A stretch of DNA of 64,000 nucleotides. Origin: Pontibacter mucosus. GTDB taxonomy: Bacteria; Bacteroidota; Bacteroidia; Cytophagales; Hymenobacteraceae. Positions 20,001 to 28,184 of this stretch are shown here, one piece after another. Position numbers and translations under genes: made by a program. The first letter of the stretch is position 1. The number at the start of each line of letters is the position of its first letter. The notes beneath the pieces are model-generated. The model made no database searches. It saw nothing but the letters and a program-made list of their open reading frames with translations, and was not told the DNA's origin. The stretch spans positions 1 through 64,000 of the forward strand of contig NZ_QBKI01000009.1 in assembly GCF_003054055.1 (NCBI RefSeq), in the 5' to 3' direction.

Positions 20001-20854
20001 TTCAGGACTCCCACTCCTTCAGCATACTGCGCCCTCCATACCTGCGTGCCATCCGACGCATTATACTTCAACGTAACATAGGCATACCTCGACCCCCACA
20101 TGTCGATGTCTACCAGGCTGGTTCCGGTTACGTACACACCTCCCTGGTCATCCACGGCGATGGAGCGGGCTTCGTCATTAAAGTTGCGTGCACCGTTGTA
20201 AGTTTGCTCCCATATCTTTGCTCCATTTGCCGTGTTATACTTTAGCGTGATGTAATCGTAGCCGGATGCTACTGTACTGTTGTTGGCTTTCCCTGTTACA
20301 TAAACGCCACCATTTTTATCTACGGCAAGGGCAGCGGGCTCCATTAAGACAGTCGTGCCGTAACCGCCTGGCCCGTGCACGGCATGCCACGTCTGTTCGC
20401 CATTTGCTGCATCAAGCTTGAAGGTGAGGATGCTGCCGTTGCGGTAGGAACTCGAATTGCGCAACAGACCAGTAACGTAAACTCCTCCCGCCTCATCCAA
20501 GGCAATGGCACGGGCCTCTTCGCTGAAGACGACAGTGTTGGTGTCATAGGGCATCACAAACCGTTTCGTCCAGAGCAATTCCCCAGACGGAGCATACTTG
20601 GCAGTTACAATCTCGCTGTTATGCTGCGTATCAGCAGTATAGCTGGTGCCTGTCAGGTAGAGGTTTCCCGATTCGTCCAGCACTGATGCCTGCACGGTCT
20701 CATTGCCGGGCCCCTGGGCATCAAAACGCTGTGACCATACTTCCGCCACCTCCTGGGCCGAAGTATTGAACCATATGAATCCGAGGAAAATCTGCAAGAA
20801 AAGGTAAATTGTAAAAGTGCTTTGTTCTGTGAAAGTGTGTAATTTTTTAATCAT
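17090..20854 (-). CDS. SBBP beta-propeller protein with type A T9SS sorting domain
   Basis: 1254 aa from the ATG at 20854 (MIKKLHTF...), chosen because it directly precedes a signal peptide ending near 'WFNTSAQ'; the frame runs 54 codons further upstream but that part looks untranslated. The body is about 17 copies of a ~50-residue repeat with 'GGVYVTGTS' and 'DYATIKYNAxDG..W' elements (SBBP/Kelch-like propeller strands). A PKD-like segment follows ('IRWTWGDGSTPSISY'), then a C-terminal 'YPNTFSDKTTISF ... GIYVARLVTD' type A sorting domain. Predicted secreted and surface-anchored by type IX secretion. Function beyond that is unknown. Confidence 0.87.
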   Translation of the reverse strand: MIKKLHTFTEQSTFTIYLFLQIFLGFIWFNTSAQEVAEVWSQRFDAQGPGNETVQASVLDESGNLYLTGTSYTADTQHNSEIVTAKYAPSGELLWTKRFVMPYDTNTVVFSEEARAIALDEAGGVYVTGLLRNSSSYRNGSILTFKLDAANGEQTWHAVHGPGGYGTTVLMEPAALAVDKNGGVYVTGKANNSTVASGYDYITLKYNTANGAKIWEQTYNGARNFNDEARSIAVDDQGGVYVTGTSLVDIDMWGSRYAYVTLKYNASDGTQVWRAQYAEGVGVLNDPKAIVLDGMGGVYVAGTSQGDGKDFATVKYAEATGAQLWAARYSRSMGDDEVSDLAVDGAGGVYVTGRSAGTSTLTDFTTVRYQAQDGQQAWVKHYADSQGRTSIARTLAVGERGEVYVTGQSYGHNSIASLVTLAYHSADGAEKWRVEQSDLSSPGDRSIVLAGTSGQVYTVGSAYKTAMRDSDYIISQYSAAEGTQLWTTRFEGLSSTKDAGSAVVVDAAGYTYVAGNTYSLGKQTGGVVVKYAPSGEQLWVRQYDEEKVERFDAIALDNAGGVYVAGTTNQYDYLTMKLQAEDGGIAWLATYDGGAGEYDAARSVVVDAAGGVYVTGTSYSHGTGRDYATIKYNAVDGAPEWVARYDGQNADDEATAMVLDGQGSLYVTGLSHGQSFDFATIRYDVATGAQLWASRYDGSGQGDDIARAITVDAAGDICVTGEIVGADRTRDYAILKYSAADGTQRWVTFYEGNGGGDYPCAIAADKKAGIYVTGYSALDRTNSSFAFATLKMNAEDGTVAWLSSYGVKYKEARAEALELDKAGNVYVAGSWAGAGGPGRGSVGVLFKYSGKDGAELWQMATKGYEDDFFAMTLDAQENIIATGRSFSNYTDNDILTVKYSQEDLSPCNTPVQVQLYLPPSAKQVGHQVRTTADFGQFILAEDTGIRWTWGDGSTPSISYTSFGTGRITGQHTYTAAGIYPVGLDFSESCLKPENAGYEQWLPVYDPEAGFVTGAGSLTFAAAPFALAQAGGELHFNFNLRYGKKSATAPQGQMSLVLNNRERFKSSSMEWLVISGEQAVWAGEGTLNGKGRYGFIASATDAGGPGITDRGDRLRIRIWDLSRGNVLVFDNYQEGGEILDMASVVPAITKGQVLINTQVTHAANKDATEAGQLRAYPNTFSDKTTISFMLAHEQEYVLEVYNLNGTPVGRLGAGKAKAGKEVKYELKGSGLKAGIYVARLVTDTGAQSIKVILKR

Positions 20855-21013
20855 GATGTTCTGTACTTTAAGGTAACATGTACTTATAGCAAAGGGAATC
20901 TCTTTGCCACTGGGCAAAGCAGTGGGAGTGCTATAAGGGTGAAGGGAGGGAAAGTCAGGATTGAAGACAGGTGTACCTGCCTCTGGTAGAAATAATTGCA
21001 CTAAAAAAAAGTA

Positions 21014-21021
21014 CAAATCTA
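21014..21021 (-). promoter_or_regulatory. Candidate -7 box for the propeller gene
   Basis: On the minus strand the bases read TAGATTTG, an exact match to the Bacteroidota TAnnTTTG -7 element. It would give a leader of about 150 nt before the ATG at 20854. No convincing -33 box is visible. The rest of the 403-bp gap (20855-21257) holds no gene I can support. Confidence 0.4.
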
Positions 21022-21191
21022 TACGTGTAACATCAACTTATAGGTTTATATAAATCTATAGAATATCACTAGTTATTGTGAATGAGGAAAATATCTACCC
21101 GTATCGGCACAGCAGCCATCTTCCCCCAATAAAAAGACCTGTAGCAACCAGGCTGGGAAGCATAGCTGCGTGTATGATTTGAGAATGATCG

Positions 21192-21199
21192 TATATTTG
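21192..21199 (+). promoter_or_regulatory. Candidate -7 box for ybaB
   Basis: TATATTTG matches TAnnTTTG and lies 58 bp before the ybaB start, facing it. Confidence 0.45.
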
Positions 21200-21257
21200 T
21201 CAATAAGATAGGCTGATAATTCGTTAGCCGCATGCACACTAACTAAAGTAGAAGACT

Positions 21258-21593
21258 ATGTTTGATATGATGGGCATGATGGGCAAGATCAAAGAAGCCC
21301 AGGCCAAAATTAAAGAAGCACAGGAAAAGCTAAAAGACGTGACCGTTACCGCTGAGTCGGGTGCCGGATTGGTGAAAGCCACCGTTAACGGTCACCGCCA
21401 GCTCCTGAAGATTGAGATTGACGAGTCTATCCTGAACGTGAACGACCGCGAAATGGTGAACGACTTGGTTGTGGCTGCCGTTAACAACGCCATGCTGACC
21501 GCCGGAGAGCGCGCGCAGGAGGAGATGCGCAAACATACAGAAGGCCTTATCCCGAACATCCCCGGATTAGACCTCGGCAGCTTTGGACTATAA
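21258..21593 (+). CDS. ybaB: YbaB/EbfC nucleoid-associated protein
   Basis: 111 aa, the usual size. The family binds DNA as a homodimer in the nucleoid and often sits with recombination genes; here it does not. Met-rich N-terminus, then an amphipathic helix ('KIKEAQAKIKEAQEKLKDV') and the conserved 'AESGAGLVKATVNGHRQLL' and 'EEMRKHTEGLIPNIPGL' blocks. The last 11 bp overlap the start region of the next glycosyltransferase, so the two are probably translated from one mRNA. Confidence 0.9.
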   Translation: MFDMMGMMGKIKEAQAKIKEAQEKLKDVTVTAESGAGLVKATVNGHRQLLKIEIDESILNVNDREMVNDLVVAAVNNAMLTAGERAQEEMRKHTEGLIPNIPGLDLGSFGL

Positions 21594-22605
21594 AAACCCG
21601 CACACGGCCGTTGTTATCCTTAACTGGAACGGCCTGAAACATTTACAACAGTTCCTGCCGTCGGTGGTGGCCAACAGCGGCCATGCCGAGATCATTGTGG
21701 CTGACAATGCCTCCACCGATGGCTCTATTCCTTTCCTGCAGGAGCACTACCCACAGGTGCGCCTCATCCTGCTATCCGAAAACTTCGGCTTTTGCGAGGG
21801 CTACAACAAGGCGCTGCAACAGGTGGATGCCCAATACTACGTGCTTCTTAACTCTGACGTGGAGGTGCCTCCGGGCTGGACAGAGCCAATTATTGAGTTG
21901 ATGGAGCAGGACGCCAGTATAGCTGTATGCCAGCCCAAAATACTGGCGCAGCAGCACCCGGGCTATTTTGAGTATGCCGGTGCCGGGGGCGGCATGCTGG
22001 ATGCGCTGGCATACCCCTACTGCCGTGGCCGCCTTTTTGAAACACTGGAGGAGGACAAAGGCCAGTATGACGATGTGCAGGAGGTGTTCTGGGCAACCGG
22101 CGCCTGCATGTTCGTGCGAGCTGAGGCCTACCATAAACTCGGCGGATTGGAGCCTGCCTTCTTTGCCCACATGGAGGAAATAGACTTCTGCTGGCGCGCC
22201 AAAAACGCGGGGTATAAGGTGATGTACAATGGGCATAGCCGCGTGTACCACGTGGGCGGCGGCACGCTGCACAAATCAAACCCGCGCAAAACCTACCTGA
22301 ACTTCCGGAACGGCCTGGCGCTGCTGTTCAAGAATATTCCCACACGGGAGCTAGTGATGGCGTTGCTGCTCAGGGTGTTGCTGGATTGGGTAGCCGCCCT
22401 GCGAATGGTAGTGGCCGGACAGACAAAGGATGCCAAAGCGGTACTGGATGCCCATGCCGACCTGCTGCGGAACCGCACCTATTGGCGGCGGCGCCGAAAA
22501 GAGCAGCTGCCAAAAGGCAATTTCCCTTATATGAGCGGCGTTTACAAAGGCAGTATCGTATGGCAGTATTTTATCCGGCAAAAGCGAACAGTGCGGGAGC
22601 TATAA
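21583..22605 (+). CDS. GT2 family glycosyltransferase, membrane-associated
   Basis: 340 aa from TTG 21583, inside the end of ybaB; no closer ATG is available upstream of the catalytic domain. 'TAVVILNWNGLKHL', 'IIVADNASTDGS' (about 37-48) and 'YYVLLNSDVEVP' (85-96) define the GT-A site. 'WATGACMFVRAEAYHKLGGL' and 'MEEIDFCWRAKNAGYK' are standard for dTDP-Rha/hexosyl GT2 enzymes. A hydrophobic stretch near residue 250 ('LVMALLLRVLLDWVAAL') suggests membrane attachment. GC-rich and host-like, unlike the first locus. Its stop overlaps the stop of the convergent PspC gene. Confidence 0.88.
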   Translation: MDYKNPHTAVVILNWNGLKHLQQFLPSVVANSGHAEIIVADNASTDGSIPFLQEHYPQVRLILLSENFGFCEGYNKALQQVDAQYYVLLNSDVEVPPGWTEPIIELMEQDASIAVCQPKILAQQHPGYFEYAGAGGGMLDALAYPYCRGRLFETLEEDKGQYDDVQEVFWATGACMFVRAEAYHKLGGLEPAFFAHMEEIDFCWRAKNAGYKVMYNGHSRVYHVGGGTLHKSNPRKTYLNFRNGLALLFKNIPTRELVMALLLRVLLDWVAALRMVVAGQTKDAKAVLDAHADLLRNRTYWRRRRKEQLPKGNFPYMSGVYKGSIVWQYFIRQKRTVREL

Positions 22606-22824
22606 GTCCCAAACGGTGCTGCGTTCGCGGCGCAGGTGCTTGCTTACATTCATCCAGAAGGCCAGCATCAGGTAAATGATTACGGGCGAGCCCATGGTGA
22701 GAAAGGAAACATAGATGAACGTGAGACGGATGCTACTGGAGGCAAAGCCCAGCTTCTCTCCAAGCATCGTGCAAACGCCAAAAGCCTGCGATTCTATAAA
22801 GTATTGAAGCCGTTTCATGTACAT
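22600..22824 (-). CDS. PspC-domain protein
   Basis: 74 aa. 'FGVCTMLGEKLGFASSSIRL' followed by the hydrophobic 'FIYVSFLTMGSPVIIYLMLAF' fits a single PspC domain, seen in membrane stress-response (phage-shock-like) proteins. Two in-frame ATGs (22824, 22818) are both possible. Its stop codon directly abuts and overlaps the reading of the convergent GT2 stop at 22603-22605. No other psp genes are nearby. Confidence 0.75.
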   Translation of the reverse strand: MYMKRLQYFIESQAFGVCTMLGEKLGFASSSIRLTFIYVSFLTMGSPVIIYLMLAFWMNVSKHLRRERSTVWDL

Positions 22825-22956
22825 CTTTTTAAAGTTCTAAATTATACTTTATTCCTTAAACATCAAAATAAATCAACGCTACCGAAAGTATAACCTTAAC
22901 GTAAAACCACGATTCGTGGTGTACCATACATGTACGGCAAGCGAAAAAAACAGGAC

Positions 22957-24741
22957 ATGCAACAGTACAAGAAAAACAAAAACTACCTCCTGCTCCTCAC
23001 CCTCGGCCTTAGCATCGGCAGCACCGGCTGCACGCTGCAGCGCATGGTAAAAACCGCCGAAAAGGACCAGCAGGTAACCGTAGTTCCCTCCCCCCTGACC
23101 ACCAACGGAGAAAGTATCAACTTTGAGCTGAAGGCACAGGTTCCGGAAAAACTAATCCGTGAGAAAGAAGTGTACAAACTGGATGTATACTACGAGTATG
23201 GCAAAGAGCAGAAGCGTGAGAACGTGGGCACCTATAGTTTCGAGGTAGGGGAGTTTCTCTATGAGGACAGAAAGCCCACCATCACCCGGCAACTCTCCTT
23301 CCCTTATGCCCCCGAAAAATCCACCGGCCGCCTGATGGTGCAGGGCCGAGCCATCGCGCTCAAAGACAATGACGTAGAATATACGAAGGCGAAGCAGGTG
23401 GCTGTCGGCCTCAACACCACTCCCCTGCTGCTGGTGCGCAGCAACAGCTTTTCGTTCTCGGATAATAAGTACGCCGAGGCCACCGACAGCACCGGAAATA
23501 TAGTGTTCTATTTTGAGAGCGGCCAAACCAAGCTGGACGACCTATCGGATGAGAAGCTGAAGGTGCTGGACCAGTATGCCATGGATAATGTGCCGACGCA
23601 AAGTATAAAAATTACGGGCATGCGTTCGCCCGGCGAGAAAGGCAGCAATTTGGCCCAGAAACGCGCCCAAACCCTGGAGCAACAATACCGCCAGAAAGTA
23701 AAGTTACTGGACTACAATGGTAAGAAGCTACAAATAACAACGCAGGTTGAAAACAATATTGCTGAAGTCCTGCTGGAGAAACTAGAGACTACCGCCTTGG
23801 CAAAGGAGCAAAAGCAGCAGGTACTGGCCATACTTCAGGGGGAGCAGAGCGAGCAGGAAAAACTGAAGGCCCTGGAAAAGACAGAGGCGTATCCGTACAT
23901 CCAAAAGTATGTATACCCCAGCCTGCAGACGGTGAAAATGGAATTCAACTACAACCGCAGCCGCCGTCCAGACTATGAGCTATACTTGCTGGCCCAGCGC
24001 ATTGCCAAAGGAGAGGCAAGTGCCGACCAACTGACGGAGGATGAGCTGCAGCATGCCGCCACCCTTACGCCACTGCTGGCCGAGAAGCGCAAATTGTATG
24101 AGGCCGCCGTTAAGACTACCGACAAATGGCCCGCCTACTACAACCTGGGCGTGGTATACTACGAAATGGCGCAGAAGGACTACCGCCCTGCCGCCAAGAA
24201 AGAGCTGCTGGAGAAAGCCGTACATCACCTGACCTTTGCCGGCTACCGCAACCCTACCTCCAAAGTATACTATGGCCTGGCCAGTGCGTACCACCAGCTG
24301 GGCAAGTATAACGAGGCGCTGGAATATTACAACTACGCCCTTACCCTGGGTGGCGAGGAAGAGATGCAGCAGGCCCTGTTTGCCGACAAAGCCGCCCTGG
24401 AAATCGAGACCGGCCGTTATGACGAGGCCATTGCCAGCCTGCGCTACGCCGGCGACACGTACCAAACGAATATGAACCTTGGGCTGAGTTACCTGTTAAA
24501 GGAAAACTATGAGGGAGCAAAGGACTTCTACCTCAAGGCGCTGGAGCAGAAGCAAAACGATGCGCTGGCCTACTATAGCCTGGCCATACTTGGCGCCCGC
24601 AGCCAGGACGAGGAGATGCTGGAGAACGCCTTGCGTCGTGCCGTAAATGCCGACAAAGCCTTCACGCAGAAAGCGATAAATGACGTGGAGTTCGAGGCCT
24701 ACCGCGACAAGGCAGCCTACAAAGATGCGCTCATCCGCTAG
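22957..24741 (+). CDS. TPR lipoprotein
   Basis: About 594 aa from ATG 22957 (another ATG at 22930 would add nine charged residues). A signal peptide with a lipobox ends 'SIGSTGC', so it is likely anchored to the envelope by a lipid on Cys. The first ~170 residues form a beta-rich domain. A segment 'GNIVFYFESGQTKLDDLSDEKL' and 'IKITGMRSPGEKGSNLAQKRA' resembles an OmpA-type peptidoglycan-binding fold. The last third holds tetratricopeptide repeats ('WPAYYNLGVVYYEMAQKDYR', 'KVYYGLASAYHQLGKYNEAL'). Probably an envelope scaffold; the partner is unknown. Confidence 0.82.
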   Translation: MQQYKKNKNYLLLLTLGLSIGSTGCTLQRMVKTAEKDQQVTVVPSPLTTNGESINFELKAQVPEKLIREKEVYKLDVYYEYGKEQKRENVGTYSFEVGEFLYEDRKPTITRQLSFPYAPEKSTGRLMVQGRAIALKDNDVEYTKAKQVAVGLNTTPLLLVRSNSFSFSDNKYAEATDSTGNIVFYFESGQTKLDDLSDEKLKVLDQYAMDNVPTQSIKITGMRSPGEKGSNLAQKRAQTLEQQYRQKVKLLDYNGKKLQITTQVENNIAEVLLEKLETTALAKEQKQQVLAILQGEQSEQEKLKALEKTEAYPYIQKYVYPSLQTVKMEFNYNRSRRPDYELYLLAQRIAKGEASADQLTEDELQHAATLTPLLAEKRKLYEAAVKTTDKWPAYYNLGVVYYEMAQKDYRPAAKKELLEKAVHHLTFAGYRNPTSKVYYGLASAYHQLGKYNEALEYYNYALTLGGEEEMQQALFADKAALEIETGRYDEAIASLRYAGDTYQTNMNLGLSYLLKENYEGAKDFYLKALEQKQNDALAYYSLAILGARSQDEEMLENALRRAVNADKAFTQKAINDVEFEAYRDKAAYKDALIR

Positions 24742-24827
24742 TAGGACAGGCAAAAACAGGTGGGTGCCTTGTTTATTCATAGAGTTATCTTAATTTTACA
24801 GGCTGAACCGAGATTATAACATCTGAA

Positions 24828-25811
24828 ATGCGAAGTATACAGTTTAGAGAAGCCCTCCGCGAAGCAATGTCGGAGGAAATGCGCCGCGACGAGCGCGTGT
24901 TTCTGATGGGCGAAGAAGTAGCCGAGTACAACGGAGCCTACAAAGTGAGCCAGGGCATGCTGGACGAGTTCGGCCCAAAGCGTGTGATTGACACTCCGAT
25001 TGCAGAACTTGGCTTTGCCGGTATCGGCGTTGGTGCTGCCATGAACGGCCTGCGCCCTATCATTGAGTTCATGACCTTCAACTTCTCGTTGGTGGCCATC
25101 GACCAGGTGATCAACTCTGCTGCCAAAATGATGTCTATGTCAGGTGGCCAGTACGGTGCGCCAATGGTGTTCCGTGGTCCAACCGGTAGCGCCGGCATGC
25201 TGTCTTCCCAGCACTCGCAGAACTTCGAGAACTGGTATGCCAACACGCCTGGTCTGAAGGTAATTGTGCCTTCTAACCCATACGATGCCAAAGGCCTGCT
25301 TAAGTCCGCTATCCGCGACAACGACCCTGTGATTTTCATGGAGTCTGAGCAGATGTACGGCGACAAAGGCGAGGTTCCTGAAGAAGAGTACCTGATTCCA
25401 ATAGGCGTGGCCGACATCAAGCGCGAAGGCACGGACGTAACCATCGTTTCTTTCGGTAAGATGATGAAAGTGGCCCTGGCTGCTGCCGAAGAACTGGCAA
25501 AAGACGGCATCAACGCTGAGGTAATCGACCTGCGCACTGTTCGTCCAATCGACTACAAAACACTGGTAGAGTCTGTGAAGAAGACCAACCGCATGGTAGT
25601 AGTGGAAGAGGCGTGGCCATTGGCTTCTATCTCTGCCGAGTTGGCTTACCACATCCAGAGCAATGCCTTCGATTATATGGATGCTCCGGTAAAACGCGTT
25701 ACCTGCCGCGACGTGCCGCTTCCATATGCTCCTACGCTTATCGAGGCGTCACTGCCCAACGTAGCGCGTACCATCGAGGCGGTTAAATCAGTAATGTACA
25801 CGAAAGCATAA
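24828..25811 (+). CDS. pdhB: Pyruvate dehydrogenase E1 component, beta subunit
   Basis: 327 aa, the family's usual length. Together with the alpha subunit it carries out thiamine-diphosphate-dependent decarboxylation of pyruvate in the PDH complex. '[19 protein letters not shown]', '[18 protein letters not shown]', '[12 protein letters not shown]' and '[12 protein letters not shown]' are typical E1-beta blocks. A branched-chain 2-oxoacid E1 beta is less likely, given the close fit to bacterial PdhB. The alpha subunit is not adjacent. A strong terminator follows. Confidence 0.9.
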   Translation: MRSIQFREALREAMSEEMRRDERVFLMGEEVAEYNGAYKVSQGMLDEFGPKRVIDTPIAELGFAGIGVGAAMNGLRPIIEFMTFNFSLVAIDQVINSAAKMMSMSGGQYGAPMVFRGPTGSAGMLSSQHSQNFENWYANTPGLKVIVPSNPYDAKGLLKSAIRDNDPVIFMESEQMYGDKGEVPEEEYLIPIGVADIKREGTDVTIVSFGKMMKVALAAAEELAKDGINAEVIDLRTVRPIDYKTLVESVKKTNRMVVVEEAWPLASISAELAYHIQSNAFDYMDAPVKRVTCRDVPLPYAPTLIEASLPNVARTIEAVKSVMYTKA

Positions 25812-25836
25812 GGATAAACTCCTGCTTTTAAAGTAT

Positions 25837-25878
25837 AAAAAGCGGCGAAGCTGATGAGCTTCGCCGCTTTTGTTTTTA
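25837..25878 (+). terminator. Rho-independent terminator after pdhB
   Basis: AAAAGCGGCGAAGCT / AGCTTCGCCGCTTTT inverted repeat followed by a T tract; the 5' arm follows an AAAGTATAAA motif. Confidence 0.88.
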
Positions 25879-25924
25879 GACCCTGTCGAGAAAAGGGCAT
25901 ACTCGTCTATAAGTTCAAGATAAG

Positions 25925-26545
25925 TTTTTAGTACCGGGTCCAACCACCCCTACCCCTCCTTAGCTAAGGAGGGGAGTCTGTAGATACGCTTGCTGAAGTA
26001 TAAACTCTGTAGTCGTTGTCCCTACAAAGTATAGCCCCATCCCTAGCCCATCCCAAGGGGGAATTATCTGCAGGCGATTACACCCCTATTGAGCTTTGCT
26101 CGCAAGTTTCGAACTCCCGTTCTCACTTGTCCTCAAGGGGACAGTTGGTACTTGTTGCATAGCAGAGGCTGTGGCTATCGAACCCTTTCCCAGCCTTTGG
26201 GTTGAGCGCCTTGTAGATTTACGGTGCCCGTTAAGGGCAGCCCGAGGCACGAGGGCAGGAAATGTACACCGCGCGATGCCCCAGGACGAGGCCTCCCGGC
26301 CTTGAGGGAGCCAAGTTGGAGATGAAACAGTAGCTTGTATAAGTCTGGAGGATGAACGGAAGCTAGGAAGGATAGCTTGGTTCAAGTGGAAGGAAGCGGC
26401 GGCTATGAAGTATAGCCGAAGTATAAGTATGGCTTTTCAAGCCAGTCGGGTTGCAAACCCAACACCATAGTAGGACCCAAGTCTGAAGACTTGCGCCAGG
26501 AAAAGATAAAGGCAGAAGCGGACGCTTGCGCCAGTAAAGTATAAA
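25925..26545 (+). repeat. Intergenic mosaic repeat, copy A
   Basis: No gene supported. Modules in order: CCGGGTCCAACC followed by a CCCCTCCTTAGCTAAGGAGG palindrome (25934-25976); a degenerate GTCCCTACA piece; a CACCCCTATT...AAGGGGACAGT unit interrupted by a ~40-bp GAGCTTTGCTCGCAAG cassette (26091-26130); and the core (26171-26406). Core hairpins: CCCAGCCTTTGGG, TGCCC-GTTAA-GGGCA (26225-26239), GCCC...GGGC (26240-26256), and CTCCC...GGGAG within 26292-26310. This copy lacks the CGAGGGCCCCTACCCCC segment found in copies B, C and E. Ends in small palindromes with AAGTATA motifs. Confidence 0.8.
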
Positions 26546-26609
26546 ATAGTTAACGTACTTCTGACCAATTAGCGAATTATTCCACATACACAAAACCCGG
26601 AATAAGCCC

Positions 26610-26617
26610 TATCTTTG
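26610..26617 (+). promoter_or_regulatory. -7 box next to the DUF2279 start codon
   Basis: TATCTTTG, an exact TAnnTTTG match ending 6 nt before ATG 26624. Transcription would begin at or next to the start codon, giving a leaderless or nearly leaderless mRNA. It also rules out the in-frame TTG at 26615, which lies inside the box. Confidence 0.55.
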
Positions 26618-26623
26618 CCCCTG

Positions 26624-27523
26624 ATGCGCCAAAGGTTTATACTATACTTCCTGCTTGTTATCTTAACACTGCCCCGGCTCGGCATGGCACAGGCCCCAGT
26701 CGATACGGCGGCTGTAAACAAGAAAAGGCTCCTGGTGCTCGGGTCTACTTTTGCTGCTGGATATACTTCCATGCTGGTATCGCTGAACAAAGCCTGGTAT
26801 GATGAGGAAAACCGCACGGAATTTCATTGGTTTAACGACAACATGCAATGGAAGCAAATGGACAAGGCAGGGCATTTCTGGAGTGCCTTCCACCAGAGCC
26901 GTGCCGGAATTGATATGCTGCGTTGGGCAGGTGTACCGGAGAAGAAAGCCATACTTTACGGCGGCCTTACGGGTATAATACTCCAAACCCCCATCGAGAT
27001 CTTTGACGGGTATCAGGAAGACTATGGTGCCTCGGTGGGCGACCTGGTGGCCAACACCGTTGGGTCAGCGGCCGTGGTGGCGCAGGAACTGGCCTGGCAG
27101 GAAGTGCGCATTATGCCTAAATTCTCCTTCCACACTACCCGTTATGCCGAGATGCGGCCTAATGTGCTCGGCAGCAGTCTGGCAGAGCAAGCCCTGAAAG
27201 ATTATAACGGGCAAACCTACTGGCTCTCTGTGGATGTGGGTGCCTTTCTGAAGAAAGAGAGCAAGTACCCTAAGTGGTTAAACATAGCTGTGGGCTATGG
27301 TGCCCAGCAAATGGTTTATAACGACCCGGAGGCCAACAAAGCAGCCGGGCTGGACCATTACCGCCAGTTCTACCTCAGCCCTGACCTGAACCTGATGCAC
27401 TTTAAAGGACGCAGCAAAGTATGGAACACCGCTCTCTACGTACTGAGTATCATCAAAATACCCGCCCCCGCATTGGAATATAACCGCAAAAACGGCCTAA
27501 AAATGCACGCCCTATACTTTTAA
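26624..27523 (+). CDS. DUF2279 (YfiM-like) putative outer-membrane-associated protein
   Basis: 299 aa from ATG 26624. Signal peptide ('RFILYFLLVILTLPRLGMAQ'), then the conserved 'WKQMDKAGHFWSAFHQSRAG' and 'GYQEDYGASVGDLVANTVGS' blocks of DUF2279. The charged and glycine-rich GDLxANxxGs segment is shared with VanZ-like and YfiM lipoproteins. The family has no assigned biochemical role; an envelope location is inferred from the signal peptide. Confidence 0.75.
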   Translation: MRQRFILYFLLVILTLPRLGMAQAPVDTAAVNKKRLLVLGSTFAAGYTSMLVSLNKAWYDEENRTEFHWFNDNMQWKQMDKAGHFWSAFHQSRAGIDMLRWAGVPEKKAILYGGLTGIILQTPIEIFDGYQEDYGASVGDLVANTVGSAAVVAQELAWQEVRIMPKFSFHTTRYAEMRPNVLGSSLAEQALKDYNGQTYWLSVDVGAFLKKESKYPKWLNIAVGYGAQQMVYNDPEANKAAGLDHYRQFYLSPDLNLMHFKGRSKVWNTALYVLSIIKIPAPALEYNRKNGLKMHALYF

Positions 27524-27589
27524 GTTGAGGTGAAGCCTCCTACTTTTACAGAGAAACCGCAGGCCTACACTTCAAACAAAGTATAAACT

Positions 27590-28126
27590 ATGAAAACTTC
27601 TTACTTAGACTCTGCCATCAAGCGCTTCGAGTATTATAAATCGCTGGGCGATAATACGTTTAACCAACTAACCGAAGAGCAGCTTTTCTGGCAGCCCGGC
27701 GCTGAAAGCAACAGCATTGCCACGCTGGTAAAGCACCTTTGGGGCAACATGCTCTCCCGCTGGACCGACTTCCTGACAACTGATGGTGAGAAAGCCTGGC
27801 GCGATCGGGACGCCGAGTTCGAAAATGATATTAAAAGCCGGGAGGAACTGCTTCTGAAGTGGGATGAAGGCTGGAAGTGTTTCCTGGACGCACTCCACTC
27901 CCTTACGGATGGAGACCTGGACAGGGAGATTTTTATCCGAAGCGAGTCCCACACCGTGCTGGATGCCATCAACAGGCAACTGGCGCACTATCCGTACCAC
28001 ATTGGGCAAATGGTGTACATCGGAAAGCTCTTACGTAATGAGGATTGGAAAACGCTTTCCATACCAAAGGGCAAGTCATCGGAATTCAATACACAAAAGG
28101 CAAACGAAGCAGGCAGGAATCCTTAA
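27590..28126 (+). CDS. DinB-like protein (DUF1572)
   Basis: 178 aa, four-helix metal-binding DinB/YfiT fold by similarity. 'TLVKHLWGNMLSRW' contains the first His and 'NRQLAHYPYHIGQMVYIGKLL' supplies the His-x3-His pair near residue 128-132. Many family members are thiol or stress-related transferases, but no substrate can be assigned. The AAAGTATAAA motif sits directly before the ATG. A second DinB-family gene is at 42083. Confidence 0.8.
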   Translation: MKTSYLDSAIKRFEYYKSLGDNTFNQLTEEQLFWQPGAESNSIATLVKHLWGNMLSRWTDFLTTDGEKAWRDRDAEFENDIKSREELLLKWDEGWKCFLDALHSLTDGDLDREIFIRSESHTVLDAINRQLAHYPYHIGQMVYIGKLLRNEDWKTLSIPKGKSSEFNTQKANEAGRNP

Positions 28127-28184
28127 TTGGCAATTACCTGTTTCCAAAGTATAAATTACATCGATAAAACTTAAACAAAGTAAA

